Origin: an uncultured Sulfuricurvum sp.
GTDB lineage: Bacteria; Campylobacterota; Campylobacteria; Campylobacterales; Sulfurimonadaceae
Direction: 5' to 3'
NCBI GenBank assembly: GCA_903844635.1
Contig: CAIMUF010000081.1
Location: forward strand, 1-64,000
Length of the DNA: 64,000 nucleotides
The position numbers were made by a program, and so were the translations under genes. The notes under the pieces were generated by a model that saw nothing but the letters and a program-made list of their open reading frames with translations, did no database searches and was not told the DNA's origin. Below, one piece after another: positions 53,330 through 62,040 of the stretch (position 1 is the stretch's first letter; each line of letters begins with the position of its first letter).

Positions 53330-53942
53330 GTTTGGCTTCTTTGAGAAAATTCATCAGTACCATAATCAAGATACTTTGTGTCCGTCCATTAAGCTCGATG
53401 AGTCGAAATGCTTTTTCAAATGCTTCTATCTGGACTACGGATAAACTATACTGCTCTTGATAGACGGCATGATGAAACAAGTTTTCAATCAACTCTTTTG
53501 CTTCATGTTTTTTGAGTTTATCGTGCTCTTTTACCCATCTAAACATTTCTGAAATATCCAATTGGCGTAATACCAAAGAAATGGGCTCATGTTTTTTACC
53601 CTCTTGCTCAACTTGCAGAGACATTCGAGAGCGAACGGTTGGTAAAAATGTACTTTTATTGGGAGCCATTAAAATAAAGACAATATTTCTAGGAGGTTCT
53701 TCTAAAATTTTCAGCAAAGCATTTTGGGCAGGAATCGTGAAGCTTTTTGCTCCAAGAATGAGAGTTTTAGTATTTTCTTCACTTCTATACGCTTCCGCTA
53801 TCACTTCTTTAGCGTCTTCGATTTTAAAATCTTCACAGATGAAACGGACACTTCGCAAAGGCAATAATGTGTGTTCGATTTCCAGTGATTTTTCTTCAAA
53901 TCGCTCCGTGATAACGATTCCTCCTCGCTCAAGCGTGAACAT
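53319..53942 (-). CDS. holB: DNA polymerase III delta-prime subunit, short form
   Basis: A 207-residue protein with the clamp-loader segments ILGAKSFTIPAQNALLKILEEPPRN (quoted in part: AQNALLKILEEPP) and MAPNKSTFLPTVRSR. It is far shorter than E. coli delta-prime (334 residues), missing the P-loop region and most of the collar domain, as known for Helicobacter and Campylobacter. GGGGAGAT precedes its ATG within the end of hobA (14-bp overlap). It sits with hobA and folP as in H. pylori. Confidence 0.85.
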   Translation of the reverse strand: MFTLERGGIVITERFEEKSLEIEHTLLPLRSVRFICEDFKIEDAKEVIAEAYRSEENTKTLILGAKSFTIPAQNALLKILEEPPRNIVFILMAPNKSTFLPTVRSRMSLQVEQEGKKHEPISLVLRQLDISEMFRWVKEHDKLKKHEAKELIENLFHHAVYQEQYSLSVVQIEAFEKAFRLIELNGRTQSILIMVLMNFLKEAKRAR

Positions 53943-54480
53943 CTATCTCCCCAAATAATACACTGGCTAATGTACGGTCGAGAAGCCGATAAAGCTGAAG
54001 AAGCTTGATGTCAATATGAGAATCATACGATCTAAGCAACAAAGCATTGGGATAATTTTCATCCATCATCCAAATAAAAGCACCATTGGAGCGCTTAACA
54101 ATATCAGCACGACGTTCATCGCCCCCTTTTCCAATGTACCAAAAGAAATATTTTCCATTATACGAGAGATCCAGCATATCGTTGAGCATATCGATCGATT
54201 CAGCGTCTCGCATCAGATTTAAATGAGGATGAAGTGCCTCTAAAGCGACGATGGGTATCATAGGACGTTCTTTGGTGCGCTTATTGATTGATTCAGTAAT
54301 ATAGTGCGAAAACCATCGTCGTTCATGATCGGTTACAACAACAATGGTATGTCCTTGCATGATCTGATCCATGACATTCACAATTTGCGGAATCCATTCA
54401 TAGCGTTGTTCTTCAAACCAGCTCATGGATGCTCCCTCTGCGCGTATCGCATCGAGAGTCCACTGGTCAAATTGACGCAT
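53929..54480 (-). CDS. hobA: DnaA-binding replication initiation factor HobA
   Basis: A 183-residue protein matching HobA, the Campylobacterota functional counterpart of DiaA. Recognisable parts are MRQFDQWTLDAIRAEGASMSWFEEQR, LEALHPHLNLMRD, YFFWYIGKGGDERRADIV and IDIKLLQLYRLLDRTLASVLF. It tetramerises and gathers DnaA at oriC. Order lysC-hobA-holB-folP is the same as I recall for H. pylori HP1229-HP1232. Its ATG overlaps the lysC stop. Confidence 0.92.
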   Translation of the reverse strand: MRQFDQWTLDAIRAEGASMSWFEEQRYEWIPQIVNVMDQIMQGHTIVVVTDHERRWFSHYITESINKRTKERPMIPIVALEALHPHLNLMRDAESIDMLNDMLDLSYNGKYFFWYIGKGGDERRADIVKRSNGAFIWMMDENYPNALLLRSYDSHIDIKLLQLYRLLDRTLASVLFGEIDVHA

Positions 54481-55691
54481 TACTGATCCAACGAATAGGC
54501 ACTGTGAAGTGAGCGAACCGAAAGTTCCGCGTATTTTTCAGCAACGACCATCGAGACTTTGATCTCAGAGGTTGAAATCATCATGATATTGATATTTTCT
54601 CGCGCCATCGTTTGAAATGCTTTTGCCGCAACTCCCGTGTGCGATTTCATCCCCACACCGACGATGGATACTTTACAAATATTCTCATCGTAGCTTGATT
54701 CACTAATCTCACCTTCACCCACAAATTGTTCGACTATATTTTTGGCATCCAGTAGTTCTGTTTTAGGAACCGTAAAATCAAGACTGGTTTTTCCATCATG
54801 TCCCAGTGTTTGAATAATCATATCGATGTTCACACTGTTGTCTGCCAAACGGGTAAAAATATCCGACGCGATTCCCGGACGGTCGATAACACCGCTCAAC
54901 GATACACGAGCTTGATTTTTATCCAGCGCAATGCCGCTAACAAGAGGTTTTTCCATAATATTTTCTTCCTTTGTGATAAGTGTCCCTTCCGCATCAGTGA
55001 AACTAGAGCGGGTTACGAGGTTGACATTGAGTTTTTTTGCGAGCTCGACCGAACGGTTTTGAAGGACTTTAGCCCCAAGTGATGCGAGTTCTAACATCTC
55101 GTCATAACTAATTTTATCCATCTTTTTGGCTTTTGGCTCGATGCGCGGATCCGTAGTATAAATCCCATCAACATCCGTATATATCTCACATAAATCCGCT
55201 TTGAGAGCCCCGGCAAGGGCTACTGCCGAGAGATCCGATCCGCCACGCCCCAATGTCGTTACTTGACCATCTTCGCTTACTCCTTGAAATCCTGCGACAA
55301 CGACAACCTTGCCCAGAGCAAGCTGCTCGCGCATCAATGAGGGATCAATACTCTCAATGCGTGCTTTCGTATGAACATTATCCGTTACGATACCTGCACG
55401 ACGTCCACTCATGGAGACTGCTGGATGTCCCAATGCATTAAGAGCGATCGAAAGCAATGCTGCCGTTACTCGCTCGCCTGAGCTTAAAAGCATATCCACT
55501 TCACTTCGTTCAGGAGTAGCGGTATAATGCTCAGCATACGCGATCAGCTTATTCGTCTCACCGCTCATAGCTGACACTACGGCAACGACTTGGTGACCTT
55601 CTTTTAGTGTTTTGGCAACACGCATGGCAACATTTTGGATACGCTCCAAATCGCCAACACTCGTCCCGCCGAATTTTTGTACGATTACCAT
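54480..55691 (-). CDS. lysC: Aspartokinase
   Basis: A 403-residue aspartokinase: VQKFGGTSVGDLERI at the N-terminus, SAMSGETNKLI, TTLGRGGSDLSAVAL, YTDVDGIYTTDPR, then two ACT domains (about 265-400; GVGMKSHTGVAAKAF) for lysine/threonine feedback. It starts the aspartate family (lysine, diaminopimelate, threonine, methionine). Its ATG overlaps the nudH stop. Confidence 0.95.
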   Translation of the reverse strand: MVIVQKFGGTSVGDLERIQNVAMRVAKTLKEGHQVVAVVSAMSGETNKLIAYAEHYTATPERSEVDMLLSSGERVTAALLSIALNALGHPAVSMSGRRAGIVTDNVHTKARIESIDPSLMREQLALGKVVVVAGFQGVSEDGQVTTLGRGGSDLSAVALAGALKADLCEIYTDVDGIYTTDPRIEPKAKKMDKISYDEMLELASLGAKVLQNRSVELAKKLNVNLVTRSSFTDAEGTLITKEENIMEKPLVSGIALDKNQARVSLSGVIDRPGIASDIFTRLADNSVNIDMIIQTLGHDGKTSLDFTVPKTELLDAKNIVEQFVGEGEISESSYDENICKVSIVGVGMKSHTGVAAKAFQTMARENINIMMISTSEIKVSMVVAEKYAELSVRSLHSAYSLDQ

Positions 55692-56161
55692 TACAAATAT
55701 CCCTCCGCTTTAAAATGTAAAATTACTTGTTCATAAATCGGCTTTTTAAAATGAGCAATGTTTTCAAATAGTTCATCCATGCTGACAAAACGGTATTGTT
55801 TAAATTCTGGATGCTTGGTATCTAAATCAATTTTCGCTCCCTCTTTGAGACGTACGAGATAGTAACGTTGTTTTTGTCCCGCAAAAGGTGTCATTTTTGC
55901 CGCAACATGCGAAGGAAAATCATAGGCAATCCAGTCAGGATATTCCGCGATTATTTCAATTTTCTTGGTCCCTATTTCTTCTTTAAGTTCGCGAAAAAGA
56001 GCTTCTTCAGCCGATTCGCCCTCATCGATTCCCCCTTGAGGGAACTGCCAAACATTGTTCATATCATTACGTTCAGCAATAAAAATTTCTTTTTTATCAG
56101 GATACTCATGGGAAACGATTACCGCAGCAACATTAGGGCGATAAAATTTTGTTTGACTCAT
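55691..56161 (-). CDS. rppH: RNA pyrophosphohydrolase (Nudix)
   Basis: A 156-residue RppH/NudH: FYRPNVAAVIVSHEYP, the Nudix box GGIDEGESAEEALFRELKEEIG, PDWIAYDFPSHVA, and GQKQRYYLVRL. It converts 5'-triphosphate mRNA to monophosphate and triggers decay, or hydrolyses dinucleoside polyphosphates. First gene of the lysC-hobA-holB-folP series, diverging from hemW. Confidence 0.92.
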   Translation of the reverse strand: MSQTKFYRPNVAAVIVSHEYPDKKEIFIAERNDMNNVWQFPQGGIDEGESAEEALFRELKEEIGTKKIEIIAEYPDWIAYDFPSHVAAKMTPFAGQKQRYYLVRLKEGAKIDLDTKHPEFKQYRFVSMDELFENIAHFKKPIYEQVILHFKAEGYL

Positions 56162-56222
56162 AATGGATGATCTTTTTGGTTAATTTTGTCGCGTATTGTA
56201 AACTATTCGCCATTAAAAATAC

Positions 56223-56228
56223 TATAAT
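56223..56228 (+). promoter_or_regulatory. Candidate -10 box of hemW (leaderless)
   Basis: TATAAT ends 5 nt before the hemW ATG (56234), with no ribosome site between. Transcription from it would begin at or next to the A of ATG. Confidence 0.4.
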
Positions 56229-56233
56229 CCCGT

Positions 56234-57295
56234 ATGCTTTTATACATTCATATCCCTTTTTGCGACAGCAAATGCTCTTATTGTGCCTTCAACTCCTACG
56301 TTGATAAATTTTCACAGCGTGAGCACTACATGCAGGCGCTTAGTGTTCAACTCGATTTCGAACTCAAACGTTTTGGCGTTAATCCTTCGTGTCTTATCAA
56401 AACCGTCTTTATCGGTGGAGGAACTCCCTCGACGGTCGATCCGAGTCTGTATGCTGAAATTTTTACTAGCATTCGTCCTTTTTTAGCACACGATGTCGAA
56501 ATCACCTCCGAAGCCAATCCCAACAGCGCAACTTTGGAATGGCTGGAAGGAATGTATGCACTTGGGGTCAATCGAATCAGCTTTGGGGTACAAAGTTTTA
56601 ATGATGAAAAACTCAAAACATTAGGACGTGCTCATAACACATCTCATGCACTCAATGCTATTCATAATGCTCAAAAAATTGGATTTAAACACCTGTCTGT
56701 TGATCTTATTTATGGAGTGGCAGGTGATACTAAAGAACTCTTGCAAAATGATATTACCCAAGCTTTTTCTCTTCCCATCGATCATATCAGCCTTTATTCC
56801 CTCACCATCGAAGAACATACTGCTTTTGAAAAAACTCCCGAAATTGCCCAAGAAGAATTGGCACTCACCGAATGGCTTTTTGAAAAAATAGCCTCGCATG
56901 GATTTGAGCAATACGAGATTTCGAACTTCGGTAAAAGTAAATCGATGCACAATCTCGGATACTGGGAGGGGGAAAACTACATCGGATTAGGTGCAGGTGC
57001 TGTTGGGTTTTTAGACAACTGCCGATTTTATCCTTCCGTGGATATTGACTATTACATTGAACATCCACTCGAAATCAATGAGGAATTCCTAGCTGAAAAA
57101 GCACTCTTGAGTGAAAAACTTTTTTTAGGATTTCGTAGCTGTGTTGGAGTAGATGAAACAATTCTCTCTAAAAATCAACTCAAAACCGCAAAACTGCTTT
57201 GTGATGAAAACATGCTGAAACATCACGATGGACGTTACTTTAACCCTAACTTTCTCCTTGCGGATGAAATTGCACTGCGAGTTGAAGGATATTAA
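56234..57295 (+). CDS. hemW: Radical SAM haem chaperone HemW
   Basis: A 353-residue radical SAM protein. Motif CDSKCSYCAF (CX3CX2CxF) marks HemW, since true HemN has a fourth Cys in place of the Phe; GGGTPS, SFGVQSF and HLSVDLIYG follow. HemW delivers haem to acceptors rather than decarboxylating coproporphyrinogen. The ATG comes just after a TATAAT box. tatB follows after 47 bp. Confidence 0.9.
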   Translation: MLLYIHIPFCDSKCSYCAFNSYVDKFSQREHYMQALSVQLDFELKRFGVNPSCLIKTVFIGGGTPSTVDPSLYAEIFTSIRPFLAHDVEITSEANPNSATLEWLEGMYALGVNRISFGVQSFNDEKLKTLGRAHNTSHALNAIHNAQKIGFKHLSVDLIYGVAGDTKELLQNDITQAFSLPIDHISLYSLTIEEHTAFEKTPEIAQEELALTEWLFEKIASHGFEQYEISNFGKSKSMHNLGYWEGENYIGLGAGAVGFLDNCRFYPSVDIDYYIEHPLEINEEFLAEKALLSEKLFLGFRSCVGVDETILSKNQLKTAKLLCDENMLKHHDGRYFNPNFLLADEIALRVEGY

Positions 57296-57342
57296 ATCTT
57301 TTTTCGCTAAAATTGCCCTATCTTTAGCATTAGGCAAATAAT

Positions 57343-57756
57343 ATGTTTGGTATGGGTATCGGCGAAATTTTTCTTATCGCAATTATTGCAGTGTTATTTT
57401 TAGGTCCAGAGAAGCTCCCCTCGACCATGGTAGATATTGCTAAGTTTTTTCGTAGCGTAAAGGGTACGGTCAATTCAGCCCGCGCAACCATCGAAGAGGA
57501 AATGAATTTTTCTGAAATGAAACAAGAAGCTCTTAACTACAAAAAAGATCTTTTGGATGCGAGTTCAGAGCTGGAGCGAATGACCAATGTCACTGAAATT
57601 GGAAGTGAAGTTCAATCCATGAAAAATGATCTCAATTTAAACACTATTGTATCTCAAGCACCTTCGGCTCCAAAAGAAGCAGAAGTCATTACTTTTGCTC
57701 CCAAAGTAAAAGAAGTTCAACCTATTGATATAAAATCCCTCCAAGAGAATGCTTAA
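57343..57756 (+). CDS. tatB: Twin-arginine translocase subunit TatB
   Basis: A 137-residue TatB: N-terminal membrane helix GEIFLIAIIAVLFLGPEKLP, amphipathic helix (VDIAKFFRSVKGTVNSAR), then an acidic tail. It pairs with TatC to bind folded substrates such as the molybdoenzymes of this window. Its stop overlaps the tatC ATG (TAATG). Confidence 0.93.
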   Translation: MFGMGIGEIFLIAIIAVLFLGPEKLPSTMVDIAKFFRSVKGTVNSARATIEEEMNFSEMKQEALNYKKDLLDASSELERMTNVTEIGSEVQSMKNDLNLNTIVSQAPSAPKEAEVITFAPKVKEVQPIDIKSLQENA

Positions 57757-58541
57757 TGTTTGATGATTTACGCCCTCATTTAGTCGAACTGCGCAAGCGA
57801 CTTGGAATCAGTGTCCTTGCTGTCATTATTATGTCCATCATTATGTGGAACTTTCACGATGCTTTATTGGCATGGATTACCGCTCCTCTTGTTGATGCAT
57901 TAACCGCTACCGCAAAAATCTCACGTAAAGCAGCTATGGGGATGATTGTCACACGAGAATTATCAGAAGCATTTTTTGTTGCTATGAAAGTTTCCTTTTT
58001 TGCAGGACTCCTTCTGGCGCTTCCTGTCATCCTCTCACAAGTATGGCTTTTTATCGCTCCAGGTTTGTATACTAATGAGAAAAAAATGATGATTCCCATC
58101 GTGGTCGGAGGGACAGGAATGTTCCTTATGGGTGCGGCATTCGCTTACTATTTTGTAACCCCTATCGGATTTGCCTTTTTTATTGAATTCGGAAGTGCTT
58201 CTTTTGTCCCAATGTATAACATCGGAGAATATGTCGAGTTTTTTACCAAAATTTTATTTGGATTTGGACTTGCCTTTGAACTTCCAGTCGTTTGTTATTT
58301 TCTTGCCCTCTTGGGCCTCATCGATGACAAAATGATGAAAGACTTCTTTCGCTACGCTATCGTATTAATCTTTGTCATTGCAGCGATTTTAACTCCTCCG
58401 GACGTTATCTCTCAAATCTTAATGGCATTGCCTTTGATTCTTCTCTATGGCATCTCTATTCTCATTGTACAAGCTGTCAATCCAGCTCCTAAAGAAGAAC
58501 CTGAGTCAGACTACGAAGATGAAGAAGAGACGATTGATTAA
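57756..58541 (+). CDS. tatC: Twin-arginine translocase subunit TatC
   Basis: A 261-residue TatC with six membrane helices: LRPHLVELRKRLGIS, PVILSQVWLFIAPGLYTNEKK, FGLAFELPVVCYFLALLGL, and PPDVISQILMALPLILLYG. It is the receptor for Tat signals. An acidic C-terminal tail (EESDYEDEEETID-like) overlaps the start of queA. sorA, itself a likely Tat substrate, is two genes on. Confidence 0.95.
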   Translation: MFDDLRPHLVELRKRLGISVLAVIIMSIIMWNFHDALLAWITAPLVDALTATAKISRKAAMGMIVTRELSEAFFVAMKVSFFAGLLLALPVILSQVWLFIAPGLYTNEKKMMIPIVVGGTGMFLMGAAFAYYFVTPIGFAFFIEFGSASFVPMYNIGEYVEFFTKILFGFGLAFELPVVCYFLALLGLIDDKMMKDFFRYAIVLIFVIAAILTPPDVISQILMALPLILLYGISILIVQAVNPAPKEEPESDYEDEEETID

Positions 58542-59559
58542 AGACCCCCTGTTAACCTCCAGTTATGACTACTCACTTCCCAGTGAGCTCATAGCCACAC
58601 ACCCAGTCCATCCACGTGACCATGCACGGCTTCTTGTTTACCGACGAAGCGATCGTTCCATCACCCACGCCCGTTTTGACCAATTAGAACAGTTTTTGCC
58701 TGAAGAGTGTGGCCTTATTTTTAATGATACCAAAGTTATTAAAGCACGGTTATACGGTAAAAAAGTCAGTGGCGGAGCGATTGAACTGCTCATCAATCGT
58801 CCGCTCAATGCTCACACTCTCAATGTTTACATCAAAGGACGCGTGAAAAAGCAAACGCATCTTCTTTTTGATGATAACCTTACCGCAACCGTCACCATGC
58901 TCCATGATGATGGATCCCGTGAAGTACAGTTCACCAAAGATGAAACTCTTTTACGTTTTGAAGAACTGTTGCCTATTCTTGAACGTATTGGCCACATTCC
59001 CCTTCCCCCTTATCTCGGTCGTGAAGATAACTCTGAAGACGAACGAGAGTACCAGAGCGTCTTTGCCGTCCACGAAGGAGCGGTTGCTGCACCCACAGCG
59101 TCACTGCATTTTACCGATGAGCTTTTTGAAGCCGTTTGCCATTCACGTCCCCATGCTTTTGTCACCTTGCACGTAGGCTCCGGAACGTTCAAACCTGTCG
59201 AATGTGCGCATATTACTGATCATCCTATGCACTCGGAGTACTTTAATATCACCGAACAAGCACAGTCTCTTATCCAACAAGAAATACCCCTCCTTTGCAT
59301 CGGAACGACATCAACGAGAACCATTGAATATCATGCTCGCACCCATGAACTTCACGGCGAGGCAAATCTCTTTTTACATCCAAATAATCAGCCCTTACGT
59401 GTCAATCATCTCTTAACCAACTTTCATCTTCCTCAATCAACCCTTCTGATGCTCGTTGCTTCTTTCGTTGGGCTGGAAGAAACTCATCGTATTTACCAAG
59501 AAGCAATTGATTGCAAATATCGCTTTTTTTCTTATGGTGACGCTATGCTTATTCTATAA
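58519..59559 (+). CDS. queA: S-adenosylmethionine:tRNA ribosyltransferase-isomerase
   Basis: A 346-residue QueA: YDYSLPSELIATHPVHPRDHARLLV, LIFNDTKVIKARLYG, GHIPLPPYLGRED, TASLHFTDEL, THVGSGTF-like TLHVGSGTF, and the ending FFSYGDAMLIL. It makes epoxyqueuosine in tRNA. The start is uncertain: ATG 58519 overlaps tatC by 23 bp, and TTG 58534 is also possible; the tracked start at 58447 would overlap tatC too deeply. The stop coincides with a TATAAT box (59555-59560) that could drive sorAB. Confidence 0.92.
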   Translation: MKKRRLIKDPLLTSSYDYSLPSELIATHPVHPRDHARLLVYRRSDRSITHARFDQLEQFLPEECGLIFNDTKVIKARLYGKKVSGGAIELLINRPLNAHTLNVYIKGRVKKQTHLLFDDNLTATVTMLHDDGSREVQFTKDETLLRFEELLPILERIGHIPLPPYLGREDNSEDEREYQSVFAVHEGAVAAPTASLHFTDELFEAVCHSRPHAFVTLHVGSGTFKPVECAHITDHPMHSEYFNITEQAQSLIQQEIPLLCIGTTSTRTIEYHARTHELHGEANLFLHPNNQPLRVNHLLTNFHLPQSTLLMLVASFVGLEETHRIYQEAIDCKYRFFSYGDAMLIL

Positions 59560-59609
59560 TTTACCTTAGATACGCTAAAATAACACATAATATGAATCGA
59601 GGTATTTTA

Positions 59610-60836
59610 ATGAAACATCTTAATCGACGACATTTTTTAGGTGCTGGCTTATTATTAGGAGCTTCCACGCTCATAGGTAAAGAACTTCCTGCCAAACCCA
59701 TTGCGATTCCTCAAGAGTACGTTCCTCCTATTATTGCATTCCCTGAAAAAAAGCCGATGGTGGCTATCTCTGATCGTCCGCCGTTGCTAAAATCTGCTAA
59801 AGGTCGTGAACTTTTTACGCAACCGATTACTCCAAACGATGAATTTTTCGTCCGTTGGCATCTTCCTGACATTCCGACTTTTGTTGATTTAAGCACATTT
59901 CGTCTCGAAGTTAAAGGAGAAGTTCATACACCACTTTCTCTTAGCGTTGATGATTTAAAATCCAAATTTGAACCAACAGAGATTACCGCAGTACTTCAAT
60001 GCGGAGGAAATAGCCGTAAATACTATAAAAACGTAGGTCCAGCAACCCATGGGGTACAATGGGATCATGGCGCCATGGGATGTGCTGTTTGGAAAGGGGT
60101 ACGTCTAAAAGACCTCTTAGAACATGCAGGTGTCAAAGAAAGTGCTAGATGGGTAGGACTGAACGGCCTAGAAAAACCTGCTATGGAAGAAACCCCTGAT
60201 TTTTTCCGAGAAATGGCCATTGCGGAAGCACTCGAAGATCAAATTCTTGTTGCTTATTCCATGAATGGTGAGGATCTTCCTTACTTAAACGGTTTTCCAT
60301 TACGATTGGTTATTCCAGGACATTTCGCCGACAGTTGGGTTAAAATGCTCACGGAAATTACGGTACTAGACAGGTATCAAAAAAGCTTTTTTATGGATGT
60401 TGCTTACACCGTTCCTGATAACGATTGTGAATGCGTTGTTTCAGGAAGCGATTTTGAATACAAACGAAAACCCATCGCGAGCATGAAAGTAAAATCCGTC
60501 ATTGGCTACCCTTCATCCGACACAGTTATCAAAAAAGGATCCAAAGTTAAAGTGGCAGGAGTAGCTTTTGACCAAGGAAAAGGGATCAAAGAAGTTATGA
60601 TTTCTCTTGATGGCGGAAAAAGCTGGAGTGCTGCCAAGCTGGCTGCTGAAAATGGCAAATATTCCTTTAGAATGTGGACCTATGAGTGGGATGCTAAAAT
60701 TAAAGGGGACTTTTCCATTATGGCACGTGCGATCAATCGCATCGGAAATATTCAACCTCAGGTGGACGAAATCGGCTGGAACGCAGGCGGATATCAATAC
60801 AATGCGGTTGATGTTGTCAACGTAAAAATAGTCTAA
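59610..60836 (+). CDS. sorA: Sulfite:cytochrome c oxidoreductase catalytic subunit, SorA-like
   Basis: A 408-residue protein of the sulfite oxidase family. Tat signal LNRRHFLGAG; molybdenum-binding domain with the ligand Cys in VLQCGGNSRKY, and GMGC-like HGAMGCAVWKGVRLKDLL, GFPLRLVIPGHFADSWVK; a C-terminal dimerisation domain (KVKVAGVAFDQGKGIKEVMIS). It oxidises sulfite to sulfate in the periplasm. The monohaem cytochrome gene follows 9 bp later, as in SorAB. ATG 59610 lies behind GAGG; the tracked ORF is six residues longer. Confidence 0.9.
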   Translation: MKHLNRRHFLGAGLLLGASTLIGKELPAKPIAIPQEYVPPIIAFPEKKPMVAISDRPPLLKSAKGRELFTQPITPNDEFFVRWHLPDIPTFVDLSTFRLEVKGEVHTPLSLSVDDLKSKFEPTEITAVLQCGGNSRKYYKNVGPATHGVQWDHGAMGCAVWKGVRLKDLLEHAGVKESARWVGLNGLEKPAMEETPDFFREMAIAEALEDQILVAYSMNGEDLPYLNGFPLRLVIPGHFADSWVKMLTEITVLDRYQKSFFMDVAYTVPDNDCECVVSGSDFEYKRKPIASMKVKSVIGYPSSDTVIKKGSKVKVAGVAFDQGKGIKEVMISLDGGKSWSAAKLAAENGKYSFRMWTYEWDAKIKGDFSIMARAINRIGNIQPQVDEIGWNAGGYQYNAVDVVNVKIV

Positions 60837-60845
60837 GGAGCAAAA

Positions 60846-61163
60846 ATGAAGAAATTATTTTTAACGGCACTTATCCTCGGAGCTACAACACTTTTTGCTC
60901 AAGTTGACAAACCTGTTGAAATGCCATACGTAGATTATCCTATGGTAAAAGGAGATCACGACGAAGTAGCACAACAATACTGCCTCATCTGTCACTCATG
61001 GGGATACATTCTTAACCAAGGTAAAAAAAGCAGACCTTACTGGAAAGGAACAGTTCAGAAAATGGTCAATGAATTCAAAGCTCCTATCTCCAAAGAAGAT
61101 CAGCAGACTATCACCAACTATCTCGTCAAACATTATGGATATGAAACAACTTCAGCCCATTAA
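60846..61163 (+). CDS. sorB: Monohaem cytochrome c subunit, SorB-like
   Basis: A 105-residue exported cytochrome: signal peptide (about 1-19), one haem site CLICH near residue 46, and a C-terminal helix (KEDQQTITNYLVKHYG). It would take electrons from SorA and pass them to the respiratory chain. AAGGAG stands before the ATG. A strong bidirectional terminator follows. Confidence 0.88.
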   Translation: MKKLFLTALILGATTLFAQVDKPVEMPYVDYPMVKGDHDEVAQQYCLICHSWGYILNQGKKSRPYWKGTVQKMVNEFKAPISKEDQQTITNYLVKHYGYETTSAH

Positions 61164-61189
61164 AATTTGCTTCTAAAGAGGCAAATTTT
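61162..61189. terminator. Bidirectional terminator between sorB and dprA
   Basis: A perfect 9-bp inverted repeat AAAATTTGC / GCAAATTTT with a 10-nt loop, starting at the sorB stop and ending 3 bp before the dprA stop. A/T tails on both sides suit convergent genes. Confidence 0.75.
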
Positions 61190-61192
61190 CTA

Positions 61193-61969
61193 TTAAACTA
61201 CGAATACTCTTCCATTTCGAACTTCGATAATTCCGCCTAATTCTCCCTCAAATATTTCTTTTGGAAACCGTGCAATCACTTCTTCATACGTCGGCATTGT
61301 TCTGCAATAGGCAATAAAAGGCGAGTCATTTATTGTATTAAGAGCGGATGAAGTAATCATGGCAACAAAACTGTCAATCTCTTCAATTGCTATTGCCCTG
61401 CCCTGCGTCAGAAGTCTATGAGTTCCTTCACTCTCACGAATTCTGTGTGGTAAAACATAAATTTGCTTTCCCATCTCTAATGCAAACTCCACGGAGCGCA
61501 TACTTCCGCTATTTAAATCAGCTTCAGTAACAATCAAGACCTCACCTAATGCAACAACAATTTCATTGCGTACAACAAAACTCCACTCTCTAGCCGTAAA
61601 ATCAGGTTCAAACTGAGAAAGAGTTAAGCCATTATTTTCAATTGACGCAATGAACTCGCTATTAGCTTTGGGATAGCGAATATCAATGCCGCATGGTAAC
61701 ACGGCAATCGTATTGCTAACTCCCGCACCCTGATGCGCTAAAGTATCCACACCGGCAGCAGCACCGCTAACAATGACCATCCCAGCGTATGAAAGTTTTT
61801 TAGAAAGTTCCAGTGTAAGGGCTCGCGTATAAGGATTAGGGCGACGTGTTCCGACAATGGAGATTTTAGGGCGAGAAAGCAGATCTAGCGAGCCTTTAAA
61901 ATAAAGCTCATCTGGATATTTCTTCATAGATTCTAGTTCTTTTATTCTCGATGGAACATACTGAGACAT
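61193..61969 (-). CDS. dprA: DNA-processing protein DprA
   Basis: A 258-residue DprA with a Rossmann-like core: ISIVGTRRPNPYTRALT, VSGAAAGVDTLAHQGA, TIAVLPCGIDIRYPK, and TEADLNSGSMRSVEFALEMGKQIYVLP (quoted in part). It loads RecA on incoming single-stranded DNA during transformation. It is shorter than many DprA proteins, lacking a SAM domain at the N-terminus. The order dprA - YibQ-like - ilvC matches C. jejuni Cj0634-Cj0632 as I recall. Confidence 0.92.
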   Translation of the reverse strand: MSQYVPSRIKELESMKKYPDELYFKGSLDLLSRPKISIVGTRRPNPYTRALTLELSKKLSYAGMVIVSGAAAGVDTLAHQGAGVSNTIAVLPCGIDIRYPKANSEFIASIENNGLTLSQFEPDFTAREWSFVVRNEIVVALGEVLIVTEADLNSGSMRSVEFALEMGKQIYVLPHRIRESEGTHRLLTQGRAIAIEEIDSFVAMITSSALNTINDSPFIAYCRTMPTYEEVIARFPKEIFEGELGGIIEVRNGRVFVV

Positions 61970-62040
61970 AGGACTATCCGATATTAAATTTTTATCATCC
62001 TATCGCAATGATGAAAAAAAAGTAAAAATATGACAGTTTG

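Noticed and set aside
58447-58518. Upstream start of queA in the ORF track
   Set aside because: It would overlap the membrane-coding end of tatC by about 95 bp, and QueA homologues begin close to the YDYSLP segment.
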